Shown piece after piece: positions 7,873-16,823 of a stretch of DNA of 64,000 nucleotides. This DNA comes from JACMLD01 sp963705285 (GTDB taxonomy: Bacteria > Bacteroidota > Bacteroidia > Chitinophagales > Chitinophagaceae). The stretch is taken from assembly GCA_963705285.1 (NCBI GenBank), contig OY970066.1:3906001-3970000 (forward strand). The letters run 5' to 3'. The notes beneath the pieces are model-generated. The model was not told the DNA's origin. It did not search any database and saw only the letters and a program-made list of their open reading frames with translations. Positions within the stretch are counted from its first letter, which is position 1. The number at the start of each line of letters is the position of its first letter. The position numbers and the translations under genes were made by a program.

Positions 7873-10401
7873 ATGGATTCAAGAAGGGATTTTATTAAGA
7901 AAGCATCGCTGCTGGCTGGGGCCGGTGTATTGCCTGCATCGGTACTGAAAGCAGTGTCAATCAACCCGGCTCCCGGTACCACTTACCTGGATGCAGAACA
8001 TATTGTGATACTAATGCAGGAAAACCGTTCTTTTGATCATGCCTATGGTACATTGCAGGGTGTACGCGGATACAATGATCCACGGGCGATTGTAACACCA
8101 GATAACAACCTGGTATGGCTGCAAAAAAATGCGGAGGGTGAAACCTATGCGCCTTTCCGCCTTAATATAAAAGATACCAATGCCACCTGGCTGGGTTCAT
8201 TGCCACATTCATGGGGTAACCAGGTAGATGCGCGCAATGGGGGCAAATATGATAAATGGTTGATTGCAAAACCATCGGGCCACAAAGGTTTTGCCAAAGT
8301 ACCCCTAACCATGGGGTATTACAATCGCGAAGACCTTCCTTTCTATTATACGTTGGCTGATGCTTTTACCGTATGCGATCAAAATTTTTGTTCATCACTT
8401 ACCGGTACCACGCCAAACCGGCTGTATTTATGGTCGGGAACGGTAAGACCGGAGCCACATGCCAATTCGTTTGCCCATGTACGTAATGAAGATGTAGATT
8501 TTTTTATACCTGCCAGCTGGTCTACCTTCCCGGAAAAGCTGGAAGCAAATGATATTTCATGGAAGATTTACCAAAATGAAATCAGTCTGCCCAGCGGGCT
8601 AGATGGCGAACAGGATGCCTGGCTATCGAACTTTACAGACAATTCCATTGAATTTTTTGCGCAGTATAATGTTCAATATGCTGCTTCTTATCAGCAATAT
8701 GCCAGGCAACTGCTTACCCAGTTGCCCCCGGTTATTGAAGATCTAACAACCAGGTTGCAATCGGCTGTGGCAGGCACCGATGCACATACTAAACTGCAAC
8801 GTGAGCTGAACGATAAGAAAACTTGGCTGGCCAGGGCAAAAGAAGCGGTGGAAAAATATTCAACCGACAATTTCAATAAGCTTACCCAACAACAGCGCAA
8901 TATTCATGAGAAAGCGTTTTGCATCAATAAAAATGATCCTGATTACCGCCAGCTGCACACATTGCAATATCATGATGGCAGCAACCAAAGGGAAATGAAA
9001 GTGCCAAAAGGTGATGTGTTACACCAGTTCAGGGACGATGTGAATACCGGCAAACTGCCCACGGTGTCGTGGATTGTAAGCCCTGAAAATTTTTCTGATC
9101 ATCCTGGTGCTCCATGGTATGGCGCTTGGTATGTTTCTGAAGTGATGGATATACTTACTAAAAAGCCTGCCGTTTGGCAAAAAACTATTTTTATACTTTG
9201 TTACGATGAGAACGATGGTTATTTTGACCATGTGCCGCCATTTGTAGCGCCGAATCCATCTGATAAAAAAAGCGGCCAGGTGTCTGCATCCATAGATGCC
9301 AGCGTTGAATATGTAACCCTTGCGCAGGACATGACCAAATATGATCAGCAGCATGCGCGCGAAAGTGCCATCGGCCTTGGCTACCGCGTGCCGCTGGTGG
9401 TGGCTTCTCCCTGGAGTCGCGGCGGTGCTGTTTGTTCACAGGTGTTTGACCATACTTCCGTCATACAATTTTTGGAAAAGTTCCTCAGTAATAAATTCAA
9501 TAAACAGATTGAAGAAACAAACATCAGCGAATGGCGGCGGACCGTTTGCGGTGATCTTACTGCTATCTTTACACCCTACAATGGTGAAAAAATAGCGCCG
9601 CTTCCATTTCCCGGCAAGAATGCATTTATTGAAACCGTGCACAAGGCAAAGTTTAAAAAAGATCCATCCGGGTATAAGCCGTTATCAGCCGCTGAAATCA
9701 GCAGTATCAATAAACGAAAAAGCCAGGAGGGCCTAATGCCGGTACAGGAAAAAGGCATCCGCACCGCAACATCCATACCATACCAGTTGTATGCAGACGG
9801 GCATTTGGCGGCCGATAAAACAACATTTGCCATTCAGCTTGCTGCAGCCAATGAAATATTTGGAAAACAATCTGCCGGTTCTCCGTTTAATGTGTATGCT
9901 TATACAGGTACAGATGTGCAGGTGCGTTCGTATGCAGTTTCGGCGGGTGATAGCTTAACCGATAACTGGGTGATGAATGATTTTGCGAATCAACAATACC
10001 ACCTTGCACTGTACGGCCCCAACGGATTTTTCAGGGAACTGAAAGGTAATGTTGATGATCCATCGATACATATTTCGGTTGAGTATGAACGTGATAAAAA
10101 AGACAATCGAAAACTGACAGGAAATATAGTGATTGTGGGGAGTAATAATGGTACTACGGCACTGCCTGTATTGGAAATTACCGACAATGCTTACAAAACA
10201 GGCCAACAAGTTTTGGCTTTAGGTGCCATGGCCAGTGTAAAAGAAAAATCATCGGTGGTGATAAACCTTTTGAAAAGTTTTGGTTGGTACGATGTTACGG
10301 TGCGGGTAAAAGGCCATGCAGGTTTTGAGAAGAGGTATGCAGGCCATGTTGAAACCGGTAAAAGCAGTTTTACAGATCCTTTGATGGGCGGGATGGTGTG
10401 A
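7873..10401 (+). CDS. Phosphocholine-specific phospholipase C, Tat-exported
   Basis: The 842-residue protein begins with a twin-arginine signal (SRRDFIKKASLLAGAG), so it is exported folded. The catalytic region resembles bacterial phosphocholine-preferring phospholipase C enzymes of the acid-phosphatase-like superfamily. It shows MQENRSFDHAYGTLQGVRG, SLTGTTPNRLYLWSGT, CYDENDGYFDHVPPF and GLGYRVPLVVASPWSRGG with FDHTSVIQFLE. The last about 200 residues hold two beta-rich repeats typical of the C-terminal phospholipase C domains. The product would be diacylglycerol plus phosphocholine. Length and motif order agree with the family. The gene faces away from the phosphodiesterase gene 111 nt upstream. 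Confidence 0.9.
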   Translation: MDSRRDFIKKASLLAGAGVLPASVLKAVSINPAPGTTYLDAEHIVILMQENRSFDHAYGTLQGVRGYNDPRAIVTPDNNLVWLQKNAEGETYAPFRLNIKDTNATWLGSLPHSWGNQVDARNGGKYDKWLIAKPSGHKGFAKVPLTMGYYNREDLPFYYTLADAFTVCDQNFCSSLTGTTPNRLYLWSGTVRPEPHANSFAHVRNEDVDFFIPASWSTFPEKLEANDISWKIYQNEISLPSGLDGEQDAWLSNFTDNSIEFFAQYNVQYAASYQQYARQLLTQLPPVIEDLTTRLQSAVAGTDAHTKLQRELNDKKTWLARAKEAVEKYSTDNFNKLTQQQRNIHEKAFCINKNDPDYRQLHTLQYHDGSNQREMKVPKGDVLHQFRDDVNTGKLPTVSWIVSPENFSDHPGAPWYGAWYVSEVMDILTKKPAVWQKTIFILCYDENDGYFDHVPPFVAPNPSDKKSGQVSASIDASVEYVTLAQDMTKYDQQHARESAIGLGYRVPLVVASPWSRGGAVCSQVFDHTSVIQFLEKFLSNKFNKQIEETNISEWRRTVCGDLTAIFTPYNGEKIAPLPFPGKNAFIETVHKAKFKKDPSGYKPLSAAEISSINKRKSQEGLMPVQEKGIRTATSIPYQLYADGHLAADKTTFAIQLAAANEIFGKQSAGSPFNVYAYTGTDVQVRSYAVSAGDSLTDNWVMNDFANQQYHLALYGPNGFFRELKGNVDDPSIHISVEYERDKKDNRKLTGNIVIVGSNNGTTALPVLEITDNAYKTGQQVLALGAMASVKEKSSVVINLLKSFGWYDVTVRVKGHAGFEKRYAGHVETGKSSFTDPLMGGMV

Positions 10402-10407
10402 TTGGGT

Positions 10408-11348
10408 CGTCATTGCGAACCGTCCTCATGAAATTTATACTGGTGGAAACTTACGGCGGTGAAGCCATCTGATGATTGCATTTGCGATCTGCCACGGTTA
10501 TTGTGCATGCTGCGGTAGTACTATTGTGTAACTGCGTGTTAATGCAAAAGTAGATTGCTTCGCCGCGCAATACTCTAATTATTCGGCTACACTGCCAGCG
10601 GCTCGCAATGACGGCACGCTATGAGTTAGGCCTGCAGAACCGTCATTGCGAACCGCCGTGTCGTCATTGCGAACCGCCATCAAGTATTTTACACTGATAG
10701 AGATGTACGGCGGTGAAGCAATCTGCTGATTGTATGAGCGACCTGTCACGGTTGTTGTGCATGCTGCGGTAGCACTATTGTGTAACTGTGTGTTAATGCA
10801 AAAGTAGATTGCTTCGCCGCGCAATACTCTAATTATTCGGCTACACTGCCAGCGGCTCGCAATGACGGCACGGAAAGTTACTACACCCGCGTCATTGCGA
10901 ACCGCCCTCATGAAATTTGTACTACTGGCAATTACGGCGGTGAAGCAATCTGATGATTGTATTAGCGATCTGTCACGGGTATTGTGCATGCTGCGTTAGC
11001 ACTTTTTTGTAACTGCGTGTTAATGCAAAAGTAGATTGCTTCGCCGCGCCGCACTCTAATTATTCGGTTACACTGCCAGCGGCTCGCAATGACGGCACGC
11101 TATGAGTTAGGCCTGCAGCAACGTCATTGCGAACCGCCGTGTCGTCATTGCGAACCGCCATCAAGTATTTTACACTGATAGAGATGTACGGCGGTGAAGC
11201 AATCTGCTGATTGTATTTGCGATCTGTCACGGTTATTGTGCATGCTGCGTTAGCACTTTTTTGTAACTGCGTGTTAATCCAAAAGTAGATTGCTTCGCCG
11301 CGCAACACTCTAATTATTCGGTTACACTGCCAGCGGCTCGCAATGACG
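10408..11348 (+). repeat. Four direct copies of a ~206-bp nested-palindrome element (MITE-like)
   Basis: Copies lie at 10408-10613, 10662-10867, 10890-11094 and 11143-11348, each 205-206 bp. Each begins CGTCATTGCGAACCG and ends CGGCTCGCAATGACG, forming terminal inverted repeats. An inner inverted pair, GCGGTGAAGC(A/C)ATCT near the left and AGATTGCTTCGCCGC near the right, gives a nested palindrome. The central about 75 bp is well conserved between copies. Copies 2 and 4 are preceded by an extra CGTCATTGCGAACCGCC stub, as if two element ends were joined. There is no transposase inside. This accounts for the whole gap between the phospholipase C and DUF2490 genes. Confidence 0.85.
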
Positions 11349-11467
11349 GCAAAGTTTCCTGCCATCAGCACTCAATGACGGGGAAAAAAACATCTCATCA
11401 TAACAATCATAAAAATCTGCGTGCCATTCATCCGCCTCGCTGCCTGGCAACAAATACGTTCACCCTA

Positions 11468-12211
11468 TCACTTCCTCCTCAAATCAAAATTCTGGAAAAG
11501 GAATAGACGGGCGGCATTGATATTCCTGTATTGGTTGCCCGCGCCTAGTTGCTGAAACAAATTCATATACCCAAACTGCAGGTTAGTGCTTTTGCTGAAC
11601 TGGTATTTAAAACCGAGGAAAAATCGGTTTTGGTCGTAATAATTATTGATAATTTCTTTTCCAAAATTGATGTGCAACTCGTCATTGGCAATAAAGGAAA
11701 AACTGTTGGGCTCGGAACCGTTTTTTACCAACGGCACTTCATACCATATGTTATAACGCAAACGCCAGTTGAAATTATAACCGGTGCCCAGTGCGGAAGG
11801 CCCGGCAAGTTTGCGGCGAAACCGTTCTTCCAGCCTGATCCAGTGCATCAATCTTGTTTTTTTAAAATTGGTATGCCATTGTAGTTGCTGCCAGGGCCGG
11901 TGTTCTGGACGTGTTATGGTAGTCTGGTTGTCGGGGTAGATAAAAACGCGCGCATATCCCGCCGTTAGCTTAGTGGTGTTATCGATGTAATAGGTTAGCC
12001 CCAACCGGACAATAGATTGCGAAAAATTATTGACAAATTCATCTTTGGTGCGCAAATGCAAATCGGCCCACATTCCCCATTTGTTGCTAAAACGAGTTTG
12101 ATTATTATATGCCAGCCATACCTGTTGTAAGTTTTCTGTATTCTTAACCGTTTGCGCATACATGATGCCTGCAGCCATCTGCATACAGATGATAAGTAGG
12201 GTTCTTTTCAT
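11468..12211 (-). CDS. DUF2490 family outer-membrane-type beta-barrel protein
   Basis: The 247-residue protein has a signal peptide ending MYAQ. The body of amphipathic beta-strands is typical of DUF2490, with WLAYNNQTRFSNKWGMWADLHLRT at the start, HRPWQQLQWH and LRLEERF-like IRLEERFRRK in the middle, and a C-terminal strand ending LFLFQNFDLRRK. The family has no agreed biochemical role and is predicted as a small outer-membrane barrel. The gene is downstream of the TonB-dependent receptor but separated by a strong terminator, so it is probably transcribed on its own. Confidence 0.7.
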   Translation of the reverse strand: MKRTLLIICMQMAAGIMYAQTVKNTENLQQVWLAYNNQTRFSNKWGMWADLHLRTKDEFVNNFSQSIVRLGLTYYIDNTTKLTAGYARVFIYPDNQTTITRPEHRPWQQLQWHTNFKKTRLMHWIRLEERFRRKLAGPSALGTGYNFNWRLRYNIWYEVPLVKNGSEPNSFSFIANDELHINFGKEIINNYYDQNRFFLGFKYQFSKSTNLQFGYMNLFQQLGAGNQYRNINAARLFLFQNFDLRRK

Positions 12212-12270
12212 TCAGCAAAGAAAGAAAAACTATCGTAAAACTGTATGAAATAAATGCGCTTTTCCGAGGC

Positions 12271-12298
12271 AAAAAAAGGCGCGGAGAACATCCGCGCC
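12271..12298 (-). terminator. Rho-independent terminator of the TonB-dependent receptor gene
   Basis: Read on the minus strand, GGCGCGGA, a 5-nt loop and TCCGCGCC form a perfect 8-bp stem followed by seven T residues. It begins 39 nt after the receptor stop codon. Confidence 0.85.
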
Positions 12299-12337
12299 AT
12301 TGATACATTTTATGTTCATCAAAACATTGCTGGTAAC

Positions 12338-14887
12338 TTAGAATGCATAGCGTAAGGTAATGCCCCATGTACGGGGATCGCCCAGTACAGATGCGTATTG
12401 ACCGGCATTTCCGCCCGCAACCAGCAGTTGTTCATGATAATCTTTGTTAAATAGATTACGCGCCCAGATAAAGGCTGATAAACCTTCGCCTGTTCTGAAG
12501 CCCAACCTTGCATTGGCAATGCTATACCCGTCTATATTCAGATAAGCAGAAGGAGAGGGGCTTGATGAAAAATCGGAGCGGTAGTAGCCATCCAGTCCAA
12601 TAAAAAATCTGGTAGGGTTTCCTAAAAATACGGCAGGAGTCGAATATTCACCACCGAGTGAGCCGGCCCAATCAGAAACGCCTGGCAGCTTACCACCAGA
12701 TATATCTTTAAATGCAACCTGCTGACCGTTTACGGTTAAGCCCGTTTCTTCCAGCGGTAAGGGAGCATTGGTAAATCTTACATACTTGGCATCGGTATAC
12801 GCCAATGCGCCAAAGAATGTAAAATGAGCACCTGCCCGAAGGTTGGCATCCAACTCAACACCGCGAACCCGTACTTTTTCTGCATTGGCAAGGTAGCCGC
12901 GGTTAACACCAATTTCGGGGCTTTGCACATTGGTCTGGTAATCTTTGATGTCTGTGTTGAAACCTGTAACATTGAAAGTAAAACCTTTTGCCAATGTTGT
13001 TTTTACACCCAGTTCGTAATGTTTTACGTTCTCTGGTTTTATAACGGCCAAATCAAGCGCCACTTCATTGTTAATAGTGGGCAGCCCTGCTACATTTACA
13101 CCGATAGGTTTGTAACTGGTTGAATAGGTTGCATAGGCATTGATATGTGTGGTGGGCTTGTATGCAACTGTAACCTGGTAGGTCAAATGGTTTTCATCTG
13201 CATTTGTTTTATAGGCCTGGTTGGTATACACCAGGGCTTTTAACGCCAGCAAATCCGGATCATTTGTTTGCAGTCCGCCATACGTGCTTCTGTCATACAC
13301 CACATCTTTCTTATCATAATTGAAGCGCAGACCTGGTAATACATGCAGCCCTTTCACAATTTCCCAATCGAGGTTGGCAAATGCGGCAGCACTTTGCGAT
13401 TTGATGGAAAAATTATTTTTGATGCCGAATCCTTCAAACAGACCTGGTGTTTTCCATTTAGTACTGGTGGTGCTTTGCGAAAACCTCCAGGTAGCCGTTC
13501 CGGATTCTTCAATGCCTGAAGGATCAGTCTGTACTTCCTGTCCGAGATAAAACAAACCAACCACACCACTTAATTTTGAGGAAAGCTGGCCTGCATAACG
13601 GAATTCCTGCGACCATTGCGATTGTTTTGAATAATTGGCAGAAACTGCGAGTGATTGCAAGCCGGTGAAATCGCGGTCATTGGAAGGATTCCATTTCCAA
13701 AAACGCCATGCAGTGGTGGACGTCAGTGTGCCCGGCCCAATTTTCGAATCTACATTTACTGATGCGCCACCCAGATCGTTTCCAGAATTCCAGGGAGAAT
13801 CGTGATCCACTACTCTGTCAAACGCATTCAACGTGGGTAGCTTATAGTTTAAGTCGGCAATAATGGCATTGAACTGGCGGTAGACTGCACGCTTGGTAGT
13901 AACAACCCCTGCTATCACCTGCGCGTAACCGTTAGGACGCTGGCGGCTGAAATCTCCTGATAAAGTAATAGCGGTATTGTCTGAAACATTGTACAGGAAT
14001 TGTGCCTTTGCACCCAGGTTATTAAGATCGTTCAGGTTTTTCTGTGTGCGCTCATTATAGATAAGTCCATCGCGTTGCGTACCAGAAAAAGAAAACCTGC
14101 CGGCAATTTTTTTGGTCAGCGGACCGGTAACGGATGCTTTGGCCTGCACAAATCCATAATTTCCGTAGCTGGCTTCAAAAGTACCGCCGGGTTTAAAACT
14201 TGGTTTGCGGGTAGTAATATTGAATGCGCCGGACGTGGTGTTCTTCCCAAACAAGGTGCCCTGCGGCCCACGCAGTACTTCAATTTGTTCAATATCCAGA
14301 AAATCGAGTGTGGCTGCGGCAGACCGCGCAACGTATACACCATCAATGTATATACCAACGCCCGGGTCTACGCCGTCGTTTGTTAGGCCAAAGGTTGAAC
14401 CTAATCCACGGATGCTTAACCCGGTATTGCGCGGGTTAGATGAGTATAACTGAACGGTTGGAATTAACTCTTTGATGCGGTTCACGTTGAAAGAGCCGGC
14501 ATTGTCTATTTGTGTGCCGCCGATAACAGTTACCGGAATGGGTACATCCTGCAATAATTCCCTGCGCCGGCGAGAAGTAATCACTACGGTATCTCTCTGA
14601 AAAAGCGACTGCAGGCGTATAACAATATCAGACGTACTGTCTGACCGCACCAATGTCTCCTCGCGCTCAAAGCCTGTAAAACTGGCCACCAGCGTAGCGG
14701 GAAATTTCTTTATGCCGCTTATCGTGAAATAGCCCAAAGAATCGGCTGTGGTTCCAATATTGGTATTTTTTACTGCTACGGTGGCAAAAGGTATACCTCC
14801 ATTTTTGCTCACCACCCGGCCTGTAACCTGGGCTGCTAAAAAGAAGGGTGTTGAAAAGATCAATACAAGTAAGAGGACTCGTTTCAT
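12338..14887 (-). CDS. TonB-dependent receptor, probably part of the sulfur regulon
   Basis: The 849-residue protein has a signal peptide (to about residue 20), a carboxypeptidase-regulatory-like domain (about 20-105: VTGRVVSKNGGIPFATVAVKNTN), a plug domain (about 110-225, with VPIPVTVIGGTQI and LRGPQGTLFGKNTTSGAFNI) and a long 22-strand-type barrel ending in an aromatic residue (ITLRYAF). It imports a ligand across the outer membrane with TonB energy. No SusD partner is adjacent, so it is not a standard glycan-uptake pair. An operator shared with the sulfate-assimilation genes lies 27 nt upstream of the ATG, and a promoter overlapping a second copy lies further up. This suggests the ligand is a sulfur compound (inference). 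Confidence 0.9.
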   Translation of the reverse strand: MKRVLLLVLIFSTPFFLAAQVTGRVVSKNGGIPFATVAVKNTNIGTTADSLGYFTISGIKKFPATLVASFTGFEREETLVRSDSTSDIVIRLQSLFQRDTVVITSRRRRELLQDVPIPVTVIGGTQIDNAGSFNVNRIKELIPTVQLYSSNPRNTGLSIRGLGSTFGLTNDGVDPGVGIYIDGVYVARSAAATLDFLDIEQIEVLRGPQGTLFGKNTTSGAFNITTRKPSFKPGGTFEASYGNYGFVQAKASVTGPLTKKIAGRFSFSGTQRDGLIYNERTQKNLNDLNNLGAKAQFLYNVSDNTAITLSGDFSRQRPNGYAQVIAGVVTTKRAVYRQFNAIIADLNYKLPTLNAFDRVVDHDSPWNSGNDLGGASVNVDSKIGPGTLTSTTAWRFWKWNPSNDRDFTGLQSLAVSANYSKQSQWSQEFRYAGQLSSKLSGVVGLFYLGQEVQTDPSGIEESGTATWRFSQSTTSTKWKTPGLFEGFGIKNNFSIKSQSAAAFANLDWEIVKGLHVLPGLRFNYDKKDVVYDRSTYGGLQTNDPDLLALKALVYTNQAYKTNADENHLTYQVTVAYKPTTHINAYATYSTSYKPIGVNVAGLPTINNEVALDLAVIKPENVKHYELGVKTTLAKGFTFNVTGFNTDIKDYQTNVQSPEIGVNRGYLANAEKVRVRGVELDANLRAGAHFTFFGALAYTDAKYVRFTNAPLPLEETGLTVNGQQVAFKDISGGKLPGVSDWAGSLGGEYSTPAVFLGNPTRFFIGLDGYYRSDFSSSPSPSAYLNIDGYSIANARLGFRTGEGLSAFIWARNLFNKDYHEQLLVAGGNAGQYASVLGDPRTWGITLRYAF

Positions 14888-14914
14888 GTAAGTAGTTTGG
14901 GATTATTGACTTAA

Positions 14915-14935
14915 AGTCTACTCTTTTAGTAGACT
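14915..14935 (-). promoter_or_regulatory. Operator AGTCTAC-N7-GTAGACT in the receptor leader
   Basis: Perfect 7-bp half-sites AGTCTAC and GTAGACT are separated by 7 bp; the palindrome in fact extends by one more base pair inward. It lies 27 nt upstream of the receptor start codon. Related copies occur at 15074-15094, 16744-16764 and 25195-25215. Confidence 0.7.
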
Positions 14936-15052
14936 AATTGGATAAAAAAATATTAAATCACCTGCGGAGTTGCCGGATGGCTGTAAACGGGGCAACATCG
15001 TTCTTGATATGTAAATACATGCAGCGGCATAAGTTTTTATTTGATCAGGGCA

Positions 15053-15094
15053 CAAATGTATAGTCTTTTAACAAGTCTACAAAATCAGTAGAGT
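15053..15094 (-). promoter_or_regulatory. Bacteroidota-type promoter overlapped by a second operator copy
   Basis: On the minus strand a TTTG box (15083-15080) and a TACATTTG box (15060-15053) are 19 bp apart, matching the Bacteroidota sigma consensus exactly. The operator AGTCTAC-AAAATCA-GTAGAGT (15074-15094, one mismatch to the perfect palindrome) covers the TTTG box. A bound protein there would block initiation. The predicted transcript would carry a leader of about 160 nt before the receptor gene. Confidence 0.65.
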
Positions 15095-15172
15095 AATTTA
15101 TTTAGTTATAAAAGCTACTGTGTAAACCCCACGCTGTTACCGGTGATCTATTATCGCCTGCTTACAGCGGAA

Positions 15173-16717
15173 TCAGAGCAATTTTGATAGAATTTTAAGG
15201 CTCCAGAAAATAACCAGCACGCCGAGGAGTATAAAAGATGTTTTACGGGGAAGTTTGCCGGCGAGTTTTGCTGCAAGGGGTGCGGCTATAAACCCACCGA
15301 TAATTAATGCAATAATGGTCTGGATATGGGTGATACCTAATAAAATGAAGAAAGAAAATGCGCTGGCAAGGGTAACAAAGAATTCTGTAAGGCTTACCGT
15401 GCCTATCACAAAACGCGGGCTCCGGCCCTTGGTGATCAAAGTGGTTGTTACAATGGGCCCCCAGCCACCACCGCCAAATGAATCAAGAAAACCGCCAAGG
15501 CCGGCCAGGGCACCATAACGTTTAAATTTTTTGGCCTGTTTCATTTTGATGAATGCATTCAACAGAATTTTTACACCAAGAAACAATGTATAAGTGGCCA
15601 GGATAGGACGGATATAGCCAGAATATTTTTCGCCTAAAAAAACGAGTAATAACGCGCCGGCAATGGCACCAATCACACCCGGGATGACCAGTATCTTAAA
15701 TAATTTTTTATTGACGTTGCCAAATTTATAATGGCTGTACCCGGATGCACCACTGGCAAACATTTCTGCGGTGTGAATACTACCACTGATGGCAGCCGGA
15801 TTGATACCGGTAGATAAGAGGATAGCCGCACTGGTTACGCCATAACCCATGCCCAGAGCACCATCTACCAGTTGTGCCAGAAATCCCGCCAGCACCATCC
15901 AGTGGAAATTTTTATCGAGGTGCTCGTAAATATTTCTAACACTACCGGTAATATCCGGCACGGTAATAAAAGAGAAAACAATGTGCCCGAGGATCATAAA
16001 GCCAAAAGCTAAAAGGCTATAGGTAGCGAGCTTTTGCCATTTTTTTCTTTCTGGTTTACTGGCCACCTCGTCTTCATCGGCACCTGATTTTACCGCTAGG
16101 CCTTTGGTGAGATCATCGAGTTCTCTTACTTTTTGCGTAAAATCTCCTTTAAGATCCTGCCGAATGGTATGCATATTTTGCAACACGCCGTCTATTTCAT
16201 CAGGAATTAATTCATTGAGTTGTTCGCGCATTCTTTTGGCAATGGTAGGTGATTTGCCATTGGTGGAGATGGCAATTTTGAGATCACCTTTTTGAACGAT
16301 GGAGCCAAGGTAGAAATCACACTGCTCTGGCGTATCTGCCACATTTACCAGTAACTTTTTTTCTTTTGCCAGCATGCGTACGTAGCTGCTTACAGCAGTA
16401 TCATTAACGGCAACAATTACCACTTCTTTATCTTCTACATCTGTATCTGCAAAGGGGCGTTCTTCAAGTATCACCAGGGGATAGGCCGCTGCCAGTTGTT
16501 TTATTTCGGGGCTGATTTCCGTAGCCACCACCCATATAGATGCCCCGGGTGCGTTTTGAAGAATGGCATTTAATTTTTCAAGTCCTACTTTACCCCCGCC
16601 CACCAGCAATACCCTCAATTCTTCAATTTTGAGAAATACAGGAAACAAACGGTTTTTTCCCGCTTTTACAACTGCTTCAGCCAGCGATAAAGATTCCGGT
16701 ATATGGCTATTACTCAT
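15173..16717 (-). CDS. Fusion of siroheme synthase N-domain (precorrin-2 dehydrogenase) and TauE/SafE transporter
   Basis: In this 514-residue protein, residues about 20-215 resemble the Met8/CysG N-terminal region. They show LFPVFLKIEELRVLLVGGGKVGLEK (NAD-binding glycine loop), VIVAVNDTAV, VNVADTPEQCDFYLGSIV and IAISTNGKSPTIAKRMREQL. This part would oxidise precorrin-2 and insert iron to give siroheme. Residues about 225-514 form a TauE/SafE (TSUP) membrane domain with about eight helices, including GALGMGYGVTSA and FGGGGWGPIVTT, a family that exports sulfite or other sulfur anions. Joining the siroheme step to a sulfite-type exporter fits its place next to sulfite reductase. An operator copy lies 26 nt upstream of the ATG. 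Confidence 0.85.
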   Translation of the reverse strand: MSNSHIPESLSLAEAVVKAGKNRLFPVFLKIEELRVLLVGGGKVGLEKLNAILQNAPGASIWVVATEISPEIKQLAAAYPLVILEERPFADTDVEDKEVVIVAVNDTAVSSYVRMLAKEKKLLVNVADTPEQCDFYLGSIVQKGDLKIAISTNGKSPTIAKRMREQLNELIPDEIDGVLQNMHTIRQDLKGDFTQKVRELDDLTKGLAVKSGADEDEVASKPERKKWQKLATYSLLAFGFMILGHIVFSFITVPDITGSVRNIYEHLDKNFHWMVLAGFLAQLVDGALGMGYGVTSAAILLSTGINPAAISGSIHTAEMFASGASGYSHYKFGNVNKKLFKILVIPGVIGAIAGALLLVFLGEKYSGYIRPILATYTLFLGVKILLNAFIKMKQAKKFKRYGALAGLGGFLDSFGGGGWGPIVTTTLITKGRSPRFVIGTVSLTEFFVTLASAFSFFILLGITHIQTIIALIIGGFIAAPLAAKLAGKLPRKTSFILLGVLVIFWSLKILSKLL

Positions 16718-16743
16718 AGTATGCTGCGGTAAAAATAGGGTAT

Positions 16744-16764
16744 TCTCTACTTATTTTGTAGACT
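16744..16764 (-). promoter_or_regulatory. Operator copy upstream of the siroheme/TauE fusion gene
   Basis: TCTCTAC-N7-GTAGACT on the plus strand has one perfect half-site and one half-site matching five of seven. It lies 26 nt upstream of the start codon, nearly the same spacing as the copy before the receptor gene. The AATT after the GTAGACT half-site is also shared with the receptor copies. Confidence 0.55.
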
Positions 16765-16823
16765 AATTCATTATTTTTGGCTGGGTAGTTTGCCCAATTT
16801 GTTATTTAACTGATTTTTAGTAA

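Noticed and set aside
10579..11371. Minus-strand frames of 136 and 103 codons
   Set aside because: They translate the 206-bp repeats and share peptides only because the DNA repeats.
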